A DNA stretch of 27,290 nt, taken from the IMG/VR virus record IMGVR_UViG_3300043446_001198, positions 1 through 27,290 of that record; one strand, given 5' to 3'. Under the pieces are notes generated by a model, which saw only the letters and a list, made by a program, of their open reading frames with translations, was not told where the DNA came from and did no database searches. The DNA comes from a virus. Positions 19,421-27,290 of this stretch are shown here, piece by piece. How positions within the stretch are numbered: position 1 is the stretch's first letter; every line of letters starts with the position of its first letter. A program made the translations under genes and the position numbers.

Positions 19421-19768
19421 ATGAAAGCAACACTATTCCTAATGGCGGTGCTGGTGGCACCGGTGATGGGGCAAGACCTGGATGAGTTTGTGGGTACCAC
19501 ATACCCGTCCGGCAACGCCGTGTTTAGCGGTGGGCGCGGAGTCGCCATCACGCAGAGCGGACTTGTGGTGAAAAGCGGTCCGCTATTCTTAACGACGACA
19601 GGGCTGTACGCATCGTGCGGGAATATGTATTACGGCAACGGCAAGCTGACCGTGGTTGATGGGGACTTTTCATACGGCACTGCTGGCAATATGAGGGTCA
19701 GGGATGGCAACTATTACGCCGGGAATAGCGGGCAGACCTATATTTACGACTCAGACGGCTCCGAATAA
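19421..19768 (+). CDS. Secreted beta-rich protein, lone plus-strand gene
   Basis: The ATG at 19421 follows CTGGAGTTTTTACGC, a usable ribosome site. The 115-residue product starts with a typical signal peptide (MKATLFLMAVLVAPVMG, cleavage likely near residue 17). The mature part is rich in Gly, Tyr, Thr, Asn and Asp with short repeated G-N/D-aromatic turns: CGNMYYGNGKLTVVDGDFSY, then GTAGNMRVRDGNYYAGNSGQ. This suggests a beta-solenoid or beta-sheet protein exported to the periplasm or surface. It is the only plus gene in a 20-kb minus region and its 3' end overlaps the lysozyme gene by 18 nt, tail to tail. I do not recognise a family; a moron-type gene is possible. Confidence 0.65.
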   Translation: MKATLFLMAVLVAPVMGQDLDEFVGTTYPSGNAVFSGGRGVAITQSGLVVKSGPLFLTTTGLYASCGNMYYGNGKLTVVDGDFSYGTAGNMRVRDGNYYAGNSGQTYIYDSDGSE

Positions 19769-20476
19769 AGAGAGCCTGTTGTTTATTCTGTTCTCAAGAC
19801 CCTGAAGGAATTTCCTTCTTTCCGGGTTTGTTCTGGCTCTGGCATATTCGTCCTGAAGCTGGGCTTGGCTTGCGGCCTTCATAAGCGCGCCTGGTTGCAC
19901 TGTTCCGATGGCTTGCAATGTCTTTGGCCCAAGAACTCCGTCAACGGAAACTTTCTGGCCAAGGATGTTTAACCCCTGCTGGATATACTTGGTAGCACCG
20001 CCAGCCCCACGGTTGAAGGCCAAGTCTTGTGCAAATGGACGTATTTGTTCCGGCAACTGATTTACAAAAGGGGATGTGTACTCCTTTATGTATTCGGCAG
20101 CCGCTTTTTCTCTTTGCTCTGCCGGTAGGGATGATATTCTTTTAAATGCCTGTGGATGATAACGGTCGTTTATTCCGGCCACCTCGTAGTTTCCTCCAAG
20201 ATCACCGCTCGGCATGGCGTAAACCGACAAATTCCCACGTTTATCTCTTCGGGCCTCCCAATCCACTGTTTGCATTGCTGCCGAAACAAGCGGGTCACCC
20301 GCGCCAACTTGGGGTTCCTCGGAAATGATTTCATATCCAACCTCTGGCTTGATTTGAGCCTGCACCTGTGGTGCTGGTTCGGCTGTAATTTTAGGCGACT
20401 GAATTGGTGCGCTTGGGGCTGGAACCGCTGGAGTTCTCTTAAACATTTCCGCCATATTTTTTTCGTATCTTTGCAT
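19751..20476 (-). CDS. Virion lysozyme/muramidase, GH108-like
   Basis: A 241-residue protein. The first 60 residues are a Pro/Ala/Gln-rich linker that includes VGYEIISEEP. A catalytic domain follows: QTVDWEARRDKRGNLSVYAM, GDLGGNYEVAGINDRYHP, AAAEYIKEYTSPFVNQLPEQ and IRPFAQDLAFNRGAGGATKY, with Glu74 as the likely acid; then GQKVSVDGVLGPKTLQAI, a peptidoglycan-binding_3-like end. This is the GH108/N-acetylmuramidase arrangement, though the usual EGG motif is replaced by EARR. It may act as the endolysin, or as the virion enzyme that opens the cell wall during entry, since it sits beside ejection proteins and shares a motif with one of them. ATG 20476 follows GGAGAAATAAA. Confidence 0.7.
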   Translation of the reverse strand: MQRYEKNMAEMFKRTPAVPAPSAPIQSPKITAEPAPQVQAQIKPEVGYEIISEEPQVGAGDPLVSAAMQTVDWEARRDKRGNLSVYAMPSGDLGGNYEVAGINDRYHPQAFKRISSLPAEQREKAAAEYIKEYTSPFVNQLPEQIRPFAQDLAFNRGAGGATKYIQQGLNILGQKVSVDGVLGPKTLQAIGTVQPGALMKAASQAQLQDEYARARTNPERRKFLQGLENRINNRLSLFGAV

Positions 20477-20477
20477 T

Positions 20478-23400
20478 TTATTTCTCCAGGGGAACCAAGT
20501 CTTCCCTGTTTAGTTTTATGAATTGTTTTTTGCCGTCCTCAAATCCCTTTTCGTAATTTTTCCTTAATCTCTTAATCTGAAATTCCGGTTCTGCAACTAT
20601 GAAGGTTGGGCTTTCAATGTCTCTGTCCACAAGGGCCTTCCTTCTGCGACCAACCTCTTCCTGAAAATCAGCATATTGTTCTTCTGTAAGCCTGTATGTT
20701 GTTCCCTTGATTGTTATGTTTCTGCCAGGAACCGACGGAAGTACATCCGGGTTTTTTGTGTCTTTCCATAGCCTGTAAAGAAATAAGTTGGACTCGTCCG
20801 ACTTGACCGACCTGCTTCTCGTCACATCAAAGAAATTGTAGAAGAATGGGTTTTCACCCTCAGGCGTTTGCTTGATTGGCTCTCCCCACAAATTTCTTGT
20901 TAGCGGGAGTTTTTCGAGATTCAAAGCATTTGCGGCAAATTCAGGCATTTTTGATTTTAACACATTCTGGAATCCCTGAAGCTTGTCATCTGACTTTATA
21001 TCAACCATGTACTCTCTGTATGCCCGATTGATGGCTTGCAATGTGCCAGGAAATGCTACTGATGAAATCGACCCATATAATGACTGAAGATAGCCATCAT
21101 ACTGCTCCCTGTTAATCGCGTTCAAAAGCGTATTTGTGCTTTTTAGGAATGTTTGGTTTAGGGTGTAGCTTGCAACATTTGGTATGCCAAGGAATGCCAC
21201 ATTGGCAGCGTCTTCAATAATTCCAGAACTTCCATCTTTTGAAAGAACGTTTGCATACACGTTAAAAACAGTTCCAAGATATCCAAAATTTTCAAAACTT
21301 CTCATTTCGTCACCTATCTGTATTGATGGATCTTCGCCATGGAGAAGTCTTTCAAGCCCAGACTTGTTTAAGGTATTGGGAGGCTGAACCTCATACTCAA
21401 TACCGCGTTGTTTTTCGCTTTTACCAGCAGATCCGGTAATAAGTCCGGCCCTATAAAGCGCTGATGCGGCCATTCCCATAACAGATCCAATCATTCCCCT
21501 AGCAGCCATATCCAACGCCTGCCTTCGATCTCCCTTGTTTACGTAATATATTGATTTAACAAAAGCAATCGGAGGAACCGCAATATCAACAACGTCGCTT
21601 ACGACATTAACCGGCGTTCTAATGTATGGAATGTTTGCCCTTAATAGCAATGGCCCAACCGCAGGTATGCTTGCAATAACATCGGCAACTCTTTGAATTG
21701 CGCTTGTAAGTTTGGTGTTTTGTTGGAATGTGGCTTTTGCCGCCTCATTTTCAATAGCGCTTAATTCAGATTTCTTTGGAAACCTTGCCGCTGCCAGTGC
21801 CTCTTCTTTGCTTGCGCCCCCAAGCAATGCCCTTTCAGTAACAAGCCTAGCTTCTGCCGCCCTTCTGAATGGTAAGTCTCCGACAGAAAGACCCCTGCCC
21901 ATGGGTTCTGTATATGAACCAATTACTCCTTCGGCAAACTTCCTAATTCTATCTGCAACAGCAACTCTTCCTCTTTCGTTTACAACTAGGTCTTTGCCAG
22001 TTATGGCCTGAGCCAGAGACCTAAACACATCGGTACCTTTCACCCCCTCACCGGCCAACGCTGCTTTTTCTGGTATGCCTGTTTTGAAAAATGTTCTTCC
22101 GGCCTCTTTGAATCCAGATATTGCGCCACCTAATGCAGCCCGCGCAGTTGTTGGAGATTGGGTAATTGTCTTTGGTTGTTTTGATAAAAATGAAAGAACT
22201 GAATCACCCACATTTGCAATCGCCCGTACGCCCGTTTGAGCAACTGCCCTATTTACGTTAAAGAATATATTCTTTGTTAAGGATAGTGGTGTCAGCAATG
22301 TAAGCTGAATAGCCTGCGGAAATGTTTCTGTTAAAAATCTTTTTGGTATTACATTTCTTGAATATCTCTGCAATTCTACCGCATCGCGCTGGGCGATTTT
22401 TTGTGCTTCCTCGGCAAGTTTTGCCGAGTCGTCCGTTAAGGTATTTCTGTAATTGTTTATTGCAGTCTTAAGCGCATCTTTTGATTGTTTGCTTTTTGTG
22501 AACAAATCGGCCAATCGTTGCTCGACTTGTGCTGGAATTTTCCTGCCAACCGATTCAGCTTGCTGCCTTATTGTGGAAATATATCCAGCCGGAGTATTTA
22601 TGTATTCCTGTATATTTCTTAATCCAAGTCCAAATTGCGAGTTCATTTTAACAAACTCGTTCAAATTTATGGCAGCGCTTGCAGGATCGCTGTCAATGTT
22701 TCTTGCGTACAGCAATGCCCTTGCGCCCTGTGATTCAATCGGATCAGTGCTTTCCCTTGCAACTCTTGAAAGCTCATCCGTTGGTAAATCCTCAAGCTCT
22801 CCGCGCTTTGCCGCAACTCCATAAATCTTCCTTACCGTATCCGGCTGGGTTGCAATCTCGGCCTTAACTGCGGTTGGAACTTTCTCTGATTTAAGCTCCC
22901 TAAGCGCAGTTTTTGCTATTGCATATCCTTTGGCTGGCTCAGGCATCTTAAATTCTGGTGCCTTAACTCCACTCTCAAATCCAGCCTCACCGACTGTTCC
23001 TGGTCTAATCGGCTGACCTGTTGCAGTCTCTTCCGCAATCCTCGCAACTGGTGCAATCTGAGGTTTAAAAGCTTGTTGAAATCTGTCAATCGCAAGCGTC
23101 GGCCTTGCGGCACCAGCCCCAATGGCGACAGGCGTGGCTATCTCAAGGGATGTTGTGGCTATTGGATATCTGGCTCTGTCGGCTTCACGAAGCCTTTGGT
23201 AATCCTCGTATCCCTGTTCTCCGGCCAAAAGCCTTGCCAACCCCTGCTGGCCTGTTTCACCTATTTTGTATCCGAGAGTTCCGCCAGCCAATGCGCCGGC
23301 AGCTATGCCAACCGGCCCCCCAGGCGCACCCGCAGCCGCCCCAAGAAGTGTTCCAGCCACGGCAGAAGCCCCTGGAATAACCTGCTCTCCAACCGATCTT

Positions 23401-23570
23401 AATGACGCACCGATAAGGGATGGCTGCACTGGTTCGGTTGGCTCGACGCGTGCGGATGGTTTCTCCGCCTGTTCTGGCGCTTGAATTTCTTCGATAACCT
23501 CGTATCCGGCCTGCTCATCTGGCAGGACTTCGTATCCGGGCTTTTCGTCCTCTAGGACTTCGTAGCCCAT
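20478..23570 (-). CDS. Large internal virion/ejection protein
   Basis: A 1030-residue protein. The N-terminus holds three tandem GYEV units (GYEVLEDEKP, GYEVLPDEQA, GYEVIEEIQA). A Gly/Ala-rich hydrophobic segment follows (GASAVAGTLLGAAAGAPGGP then VGIAAGALAGGTLGYKIGE, about residues 67-105) that could form a glycine-zipper membrane helix. The rest is long helical sequence. Its size and position among other such proteins beside a lysozyme match the big DNA-ejection proteins of podoviruses (T7 gp16-type), which exit the capsid and form a trans-envelope channel. Sequence identity to T7 is not evident. The stop leads directly into the lysozyme gene start (TAAAATG). Confidence 0.65.
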   Translation of the reverse strand: MGYEVLEDEKPGYEVLPDEQAGYEVIEEIQAPEQAEKPSARVEPTEPVQPSLIGASLRSVGEQVIPGASAVAGTLLGAAAGAPGGPVGIAAGALAGGTLGYKIGETGQQGLARLLAGEQGYEDYQRLREADRARYPIATTSLEIATPVAIGAGAARPTLAIDRFQQAFKPQIAPVARIAEETATGQPIRPGTVGEAGFESGVKAPEFKMPEPAKGYAIAKTALRELKSEKVPTAVKAEIATQPDTVRKIYGVAAKRGELEDLPTDELSRVARESTDPIESQGARALLYARNIDSDPASAAINLNEFVKMNSQFGLGLRNIQEYINTPAGYISTIRQQAESVGRKIPAQVEQRLADLFTKSKQSKDALKTAINNYRNTLTDDSAKLAEEAQKIAQRDAVELQRYSRNVIPKRFLTETFPQAIQLTLLTPLSLTKNIFFNVNRAVAQTGVRAIANVGDSVLSFLSKQPKTITQSPTTARAALGGAISGFKEAGRTFFKTGIPEKAALAGEGVKGTDVFRSLAQAITGKDLVVNERGRVAVADRIRKFAEGVIGSYTEPMGRGLSVGDLPFRRAAEARLVTERALLGGASKEEALAAARFPKKSELSAIENEAAKATFQQNTKLTSAIQRVADVIASIPAVGPLLLRANIPYIRTPVNVVSDVVDIAVPPIAFVKSIYYVNKGDRRQALDMAARGMIGSVMGMAASALYRAGLITGSAGKSEKQRGIEYEVQPPNTLNKSGLERLLHGEDPSIQIGDEMRSFENFGYLGTVFNVYANVLSKDGSSGIIEDAANVAFLGIPNVASYTLNQTFLKSTNTLLNAINREQYDGYLQSLYGSISSVAFPGTLQAINRAYREYMVDIKSDDKLQGFQNVLKSKMPEFAANALNLEKLPLTRNLWGEPIKQTPEGENPFFYNFFDVTRSRSVKSDESNLFLYRLWKDTKNPDVLPSVPGRNITIKGTTYRLTEEQYADFQEEVGRRRKALVDRDIESPTFIVAEPEFQIKRLRKNYEKGFEDGKKQFIKLNREDLVPLEK

Positions 23571-23573
23571 AAA

Positions 23574-24329
23574 TTAACGGGTCAGTCTTACTCTTGCTGG
23601 TCCGACTGTGCCATCCGCCTTTTTGGCATTTTGAAGAATAACAATATCACCAGCCTTTGCGCCTGCCGCTTTTGCAGCAGCCTCATCAGCGTATGATGGA
23701 ACTTGTGTGGGTTGCTGTGCTGGTGCCTGCTGCGCCTGTGTCTGTGGCTGTTGTGCTTGTTGTCCAGATGGTGCTTGCTGTGCTGGTTGTGGTTTCGTAA
23801 TAGGAGGAACGCCATAGGATGCAGGCATTGTTTCCCCTGTCATTGACTGCGCTCCAAACCCGGCACGCATATACTTTTCTTGCTGTTCCTTGATTCTTGT
23901 ATCAATTTCAGCCATTTGCTCTTTATATGGTTTTGAAAATGGAAGAATGTCTGGACCAAATCTTTCGTTACCCTTGTTAATTTCTGTGGCAAGTTTTGAT
24001 CTTTCCACGTTGAGTTTATCCATCTCAACCTGCGCCTTTGCCATCTGCGTCTTATATTTTTCCATCTTAAGATTCTGATCCATCATCCAATTTGATTCTT
24101 GTTGCTGCTTCCATGCCTGCTTTTGTTCTGGGCTTAAGGCACGAAAATCAATCATCTCTCCTCCAACATCAATCTTAAAATTTTCGTATGGCATCACTTG
24201 TCTTGATGCCTCATACTCTCTGGCCATTCTGTCTTCTTGGTATCTCTTTAATTGTTCTTCCTGCAAGGCTTGAGTAAGCTCCCTTGCCTTCCTCGTCTCC
24301 GGCCCCTCGATATTAAATTGAAGACCCAT
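23574..24329 (-). CDS. Coiled-coil structural protein with Gln/Ala/Pro-rich linker
   Basis: A 251-residue protein. The first 140 residues are charged coiled coil (MGLQFNIEGPETRKARELTQ, QMAKAQVEMDKLNVERSKLA). Next is a low-complexity Gln/Pro/Ala linker (about 175-210, PQTQAQQAPAQQPTQVPS), then a compact C-terminus (ADEAAAKAAGAKAGDIVILQ) resembling a small beta-domain. This composition and the location among virion genes suggest an internal virion protein. No ribosome site is visible upstream of the next gene, so translation may be coupled. Confidence 0.55.
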   Translation of the reverse strand: MGLQFNIEGPETRKARELTQALQEEQLKRYQEDRMAREYEASRQVMPYENFKIDVGGEMIDFRALSPEQKQAWKQQQESNWMMDQNLKMEKYKTQMAKAQVEMDKLNVERSKLATEINKGNERFGPDILPFSKPYKEQMAEIDTRIKEQQEKYMRAGFGAQSMTGETMPASYGVPPITKPQPAQQAPSGQQAQQPQTQAQQAPAQQPTQVPSYADEAAAKAAGAKAGDIVILQNAKKADGTVGPARVRLTR

Positions 24330-24338
24330 AATTTCTCC

Positions 24339-25904
24339 TTATTTGCTAAAGCTGAACGACGGAACAAGTCCGCTGATACCACTTGCGATTGCACCAAACT
24401 GCTGTGCAAACGTGGGTCTACTAGCTTGTGCCGCTGTGTATGCTCCATACGTTCTTGCTTGATAATCAGCCATTGATCCATATAAATTTGCAAATGTGCT
24501 AGTAAGATTAGTCGGAATACCCTGATCAACAGCCTGATAAAACGGCTGTGCCGTACTTGGAGCCTGACCGAACTGACCAGGAAGCGCTTGATTTGCCTGC
24601 ACATAATTCTGGAACGCAGCCTGCTGTGCGCCAGTGCGTGCTTGGCTTAAATTATACAGAGATGGTCCTCCTCCAATAAAACTTGCGGCAGCACCAAGGC
24701 GCTGTTGGGTAAGTGCGTCACGCAATGCAAGATCCCTTGCGGCTGCTGCTCCAGTTGTTTCTCCTGAACCCAAGAACTGCTGCGCCGCCCCGTAACGCGC
24801 AAGCTTGCGTTGTTCTCCGGCTGCACCAATCTGAGCTGCTTCCTGCACTGCCGGTCCAAGACCAAATATATTCCCACGCGCAGTCTGTGCTCCACGGATT
24901 GCCTGCTCATATCCACGCCGCTCTTCCGCCCCGATGGTCGAGCCAAGACGAAGCTGGTTTAACGCTTCCTGTTCTATGGTATTGCGAAGCTGCTCAGTTT
25001 GCTCTGTTGTTGTTTGTCCAAGAGGTTGTGTGGCCATCTGGCGATATTGACGGCCAAGACCAACGGCGGTTCTGTATGATTCAGGATCAATCTGGCGCAA
25101 CTGCTGCGTGGCGCGTTCTTCTGGAAGTTGCAGAAACTCACGAAAAGAGGTTATTTCCCTTGATGCCTCAGGAGATCCAACCGTAACTGGTTTGAAATCA
25201 TTTACCTGATTTGTCGCATCGGAAACAGCGCTTTGGACGCTGCTTAAATCTGATTTTAACTGATTGACGTAAACATTGCTTGATGTTCTGCGTGGATCTC
25301 CTTCTGGAAGTTGTGATAAAAGCGTCTGTGCGGCATTAAGCCTTTCCTGTATTCCTGCAATCTGGGCATTTCCACGATCAATAATTGAGTTAAGCTTTCC
25401 AAGCTTGGTATTGTTGTAATCATCAACAATCTGTTGATCTGAAACTTGAAAGTTTAATTTTGTTGCAAGGTCGGAAGATCCAAACGCTCTTGGTGCAGAT
25501 ATGGCAGACAGTGCCTCATTATACTGCTGTGGGGTTGCAGGATTTGTCTGACTCCTTCCACTAAGCGCAGCTATTTGATCGGAAAGTGATGTATACATCC
25601 TATCCATTGAAAGTTGTTCCTTATATTGATTTTCAAGATTTTGAAGTCGATTTTGTTGAACTTTGTTAACTTCGTTTGATGCTTGCTCAATAGTTGTAAA
25701 TGGAAAATTTTTTGATTGATTATCCCAGGATGATGCCTTATTTTTTGATGCTTCCAAAGCTCCTCTATTTATTGGATTATTATTATATCCATGTGCCTCG
25801 GAAAATCCCTGTAATGTTTCAATTTGACCAAGTTCATTAACCCTATACCTGCTTGGTCTTTCTATGGTTGTTCCCCTTAGCGGACTTCCGTAATTGCTTC
25901 CCAT
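24339..25904 (-). CDS. Internal virion/injection-type protein, helix- and Gln-rich
   Basis: A 521-residue protein starting MGSNYGSPLRGTTIERPSRY, with long helical stretches (QQNRLQNLENQYKEQLSMDR-like coils in the N-terminal half) and an Ala/Gln/Gly-rich C-terminal half (AAARDLALRDALTQQRLGAA, NYVQANQALPGQFGQAPSTA) ending GLVPSFSFSK. This resembles podovirus ejection proteins that are Gln-rich and unfold to exit the portal. No enzymatic motif. GAGGCTTAATATAT before ATG 25904 is the ribosome site. Confidence 0.55.
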   Translation of the reverse strand: MGSNYGSPLRGTTIERPSRYRVNELGQIETLQGFSEAHGYNNNPINRGALEASKNKASSWDNQSKNFPFTTIEQASNEVNKVQQNRLQNLENQYKEQLSMDRMYTSLSDQIAALSGRSQTNPATPQQYNEALSAISAPRAFGSSDLATKLNFQVSDQQIVDDYNNTKLGKLNSIIDRGNAQIAGIQERLNAAQTLLSQLPEGDPRRTSSNVYVNQLKSDLSSVQSAVSDATNQVNDFKPVTVGSPEASREITSFREFLQLPEERATQQLRQIDPESYRTAVGLGRQYRQMATQPLGQTTTEQTEQLRNTIEQEALNQLRLGSTIGAEERRGYEQAIRGAQTARGNIFGLGPAVQEAAQIGAAGEQRKLARYGAAQQFLGSGETTGAAAARDLALRDALTQQRLGAAASFIGGGPSLYNLSQARTGAQQAAFQNYVQANQALPGQFGQAPSTAQPFYQAVDQGIPTNLTSTFANLYGSMADYQARTYGAYTAAQASRPTFAQQFGAIASGISGLVPSFSFSK

Positions 25905-25909
25905 ATATA

Positions 25910-26386
25910 TTAAGCCTCAAGTTTTGGTTGGCTTATATTGGTGCCAATTGTTCCATAATATGATGCAGGCATTTCACGCGGAGCAAATGCAACAGATGGC
26001 TCAACCGATGCATACGGACTGCGACCATAAAGTTGCTCAAATTGTCTTGTCATTTGCGTCCCAAGCCCACGATTAAGCGCGTAAGCTTGAGGACTAATTT
26101 CGTATGAACGCCGAAGCCCCTCAAGTGTTCTTTGTCCGCCATATTGACGCTCTAGCTGTAGGGCTGCAATCGTAGATGCCTGCTGGTCTAGGGCTGAAAG
26201 CTGTCGCTCTAGCGAGCGTTGCTGTGGCATATATTGGATGCGAAGCTTATTTTCCAAAGCTGCCATTTCTGGAGCTTTTTCAATGTATGTTTCTACGTTC
26301 TTTTTATATGCCTCTGCATTAGCCTGCGCGACCGCATTTGGGTCTGGAGGGGGAGGGGGTGCCGGGATGGATGGTCCGCCGCCCAT
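25910..26386 (-). CDS. 158-residue structural protein with polyproline N-terminus
   Basis: Begins MGGGPSIPAPPPPPDPNAVA and continues as helix (QANAEAYKKNVETYIEKAPE, AALENKLRIQYMPQQRSLER, QLSALDQQASTIAALQLERQ). Its polyproline start and helical body are like small proteins encoded next to ejection proteins in short-tailed phages. The stop is 5 nt before the next ATG. The exact role is unknown. Confidence 0.5.
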   Translation of the reverse strand: MGGGPSIPAPPPPPDPNAVAQANAEAYKKNVETYIEKAPEMAALENKLRIQYMPQQRSLERQLSALDQQASTIAALQLERQYGGQRTLEGLRRSYEISPQAYALNRGLGTQMTRQFEQLYGRSPYASVEPSVAFAPREMPASYYGTIGTNISQPKLEA

Positions 26387-26387
26387 A

Positions 26388-26777
26388 TTAGTTCAGTGCC
26401 TTTCGCATAAATTTGTAGTAATCGTACTCCTTGTAAAAACCGTTGCGTTTGAATGTGATCCTCCTGCGCGGACCAAAACGATCCCACAGGATCGACAGCA
26501 GGCACTTCAGAGCCTTGCGACTCAGGGCATTAGTAATACCACCAATAGAGGTCACGGTCAAGTCCACAAACACACTCTCGCCATCCTCGTCATGTTGATA
26601 TGGCTCAGGCACTTCCATTCCTTTTATGCATCTGGCAATGGCCACTCCGGCAACCTCTTCCCCATCCTTGGCAATCCCAACCAAGCCACGCTCGGAATGC
26701 CAGTTAAACCATTCCCTGAAGTTAGGCCACATGGATTCAGGAACTCCTGAAGCCTCAATAAACTCCACAGCCGTCAC
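26388..26777 (-). CDS. GNAT-like protein, possible internal virion protein A
   Basis: A 129-residue protein. LVGIAKDGEEVAGVAIARCI, VFVDLTVTSIGGITNALSRK and ALKCLLSILWDRFGPRRRIT followed by FKRNGFYKEYDYYKFMRKAL follow the strand-helix order of a GNAT acetyltransferase fold. The usual acetyl-CoA loop (Q/RxxGxG/A) is not evident, so it may be inactive. Similar proteins near ejection genes in T7-like phages are annotated internal virion protein A (gp13-type). GTG at 26777 overlaps the upstream stop as GTGA. Confidence 0.45.
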   Translation of the reverse strand: MTAVEFIEASGVPESMWPNFREWFNWHSERGLVGIAKDGEEVAGVAIARCIKGMEVPEPYQHDEDGESVFVDLTVTSIGGITNALSRKALKCLLSILWDRFGPRRRITFKRNGFYKEYDYYKFMRKALN

Positions 26778-27290
26778 AGAGTCTTTTGCACCTCGATGGT
26801 GTCCGGATTGGCAGCAGCCGTAATTTGTCGGATAGCCATTTTATTTGCCGCGCTGGTAATCTTGATATTCAGCAATCTCCATTTCTCGTATGTGCGAAGG
26901 TCGCTGGCAAGCCTTTTCTTGACCGAGGTTGGAAGAACAGCAGGAAGCACGAAATCAAGCGTAAGCGCCGCGCTAGAGATATTCAGGTTTGGTTGAACAT
27001 CAATGTCTCCAACATCAATATCTCGCTGAATTGAAATTGACGCATCGGTTGAGAATGAATCGTCAAAGATAACCTCAAAATGGCTTCCGTACTTGGCCGA
27101 GAACGGATCGCCAAAGTTAAAGTCTTTGGTGCGGACATAGGATTCGTAATCCACGCCTGCATCTTGGTAATCTACGGTCGTCACCTGTGCTGGGCTTTTG
27201 TACCCGCTGTACTTGTTAATCTGTCCGGTGGTTGTCTTCATCATCAACCGCACACCCTCGTCCTCAAAATTAGTAAGCGCAAACTGCATC
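26774..27290 (-). CDS. C-terminal part of a tail protein, cut by window edge
   Basis: The frame is open to the right edge, so the visible Met at 27289 need not be the start. The visible 171 residues include VDYESYVRTKDFNFGDPFSA, SHFEVIFDDSFSTDASISIQ and RDIDVGDIDVQPNLNISSAA, beta-rich sequence ending AANPDTIEVQKTL. The ESYVRTKDFNFGDP-type stretch fits C-terminal parts of large tail proteins of short-tailed phages (nozzle or stabilisation type). It lies directly upstream of the GNAT-like and ejection genes, as in podoviruses. Assignment is by context and composition. Confidence 0.5.
   Translation of the reverse strand, partial: MQFALTNFEDEGVRLMMKTTTGQINKYSGYKSPAQVTTVDYQDAGVDYESYVRTKDFNFGDPFSAKYGSHFEVIFDDSFSTDASISIQRDIDVGDIDVQPNLNISSAALTLDFVLPAVLPTSVKKRLASDLRTYEKWRLLNIKITSAANKMAIRQITAAANPDTIEVQKTL

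Noticed and set aside
23588-23815. 75-codon frame rich in His/Asn within the coiled-coil virion gene
   Set aside because: It is the out-of-frame reading of a Gln/Pro/Ala low-complexity linker.
1-27290. tRNA genes, CRISPR arrays, insertion sequences and an integrase
   Set aside because: No cloverleaf with a T-arm consensus, no regularly spaced direct repeats with unique spacers, no transposase or integrase motifs were seen on either strand.

Overview
The window is a stretch of a tailed double-stranded DNA phage genome (Caudoviricetes). The structural genes point to a short-tailed, podovirus-like virion. There is a portal protein, a large and a small terminase, a row of predicted internal virion or ejection proteins, a muramidase-type lysozyme and part of a tail protein. 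No tape measure, sheath, integrase, tRNA, ribosomal RNA or CRISPR array is visible. A nested spanin-like pair with a lipoprotein suggests a Gram-negative host. Strong GGAGG-type ribosome sites show that most genes use ordinary bacterial initiation. The host cannot be named from the sequence.

Layout, left to right. Bases 1-3765 (minus strand) hold small terminase, large terminase, a small holin-like protein, two overlapping spanin-like genes and the portal gene, which runs off the left edge. Bases 3798-6485 (plus strand) are a block of very small early-type genes of unknown function, with repeated leader sequences. Bases 6549-7312 (minus) hold four small genes. Bases 7381-7567 are a non-coding cluster of repeated GCGGTA octamers in both orientations, a candidate origin or operator. 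Bases 7599-18804 (minus) form a long, tightly overlapping operon that reads from a promoter/operator at 18802-18838. It contains a Holliday junction resolvase, a small helix-turn-helix protein, a single-strand-binding-like protein, a RecB/Cas4-like exonuclease, two glycosyltransferases, a 2-oxoglutarate/Fe(II) oxygenase, a cytosine-5 DNA methyltransferase with a long ORF inside it in another frame, a DUF559/Vsr-like nuclease and a primase-helicase. Many tiny genes lie between them. Bases 18842-19383 carry two more minus genes, one a PD-(D/E)XK nuclease. Bases 19421-19768 carry a lone plus-strand gene for a secreted protein. Bases 19751-27290 (minus) are lysozyme, three large predicted internal virion proteins, a small head/tail protein, a GNAT-like protein and a partial tail protein.

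The left end stops inside the portal gene and the right end inside a tail gene, on the same strand. In related phages capsid and tail genes lie between these two. The window therefore looks like a circular or permuted genome with its head-tail segment missing.

The most interesting points are: (1) a 317-codon ORF nested out of frame in the cytosine methyltransferase gene; (2) the methyltransferase, oxygenase and two glycosyltransferases in one operon; (3) the GCGGTA repeat cluster after the primase-helicase; (4) three promoters whose -10 box lies 6 nt before an ATG, suggesting leaderless messages; (5) repeated initiation cassettes among the small genes; and (6) the secreted beta-rich protein on the opposite strand to its surroundings.
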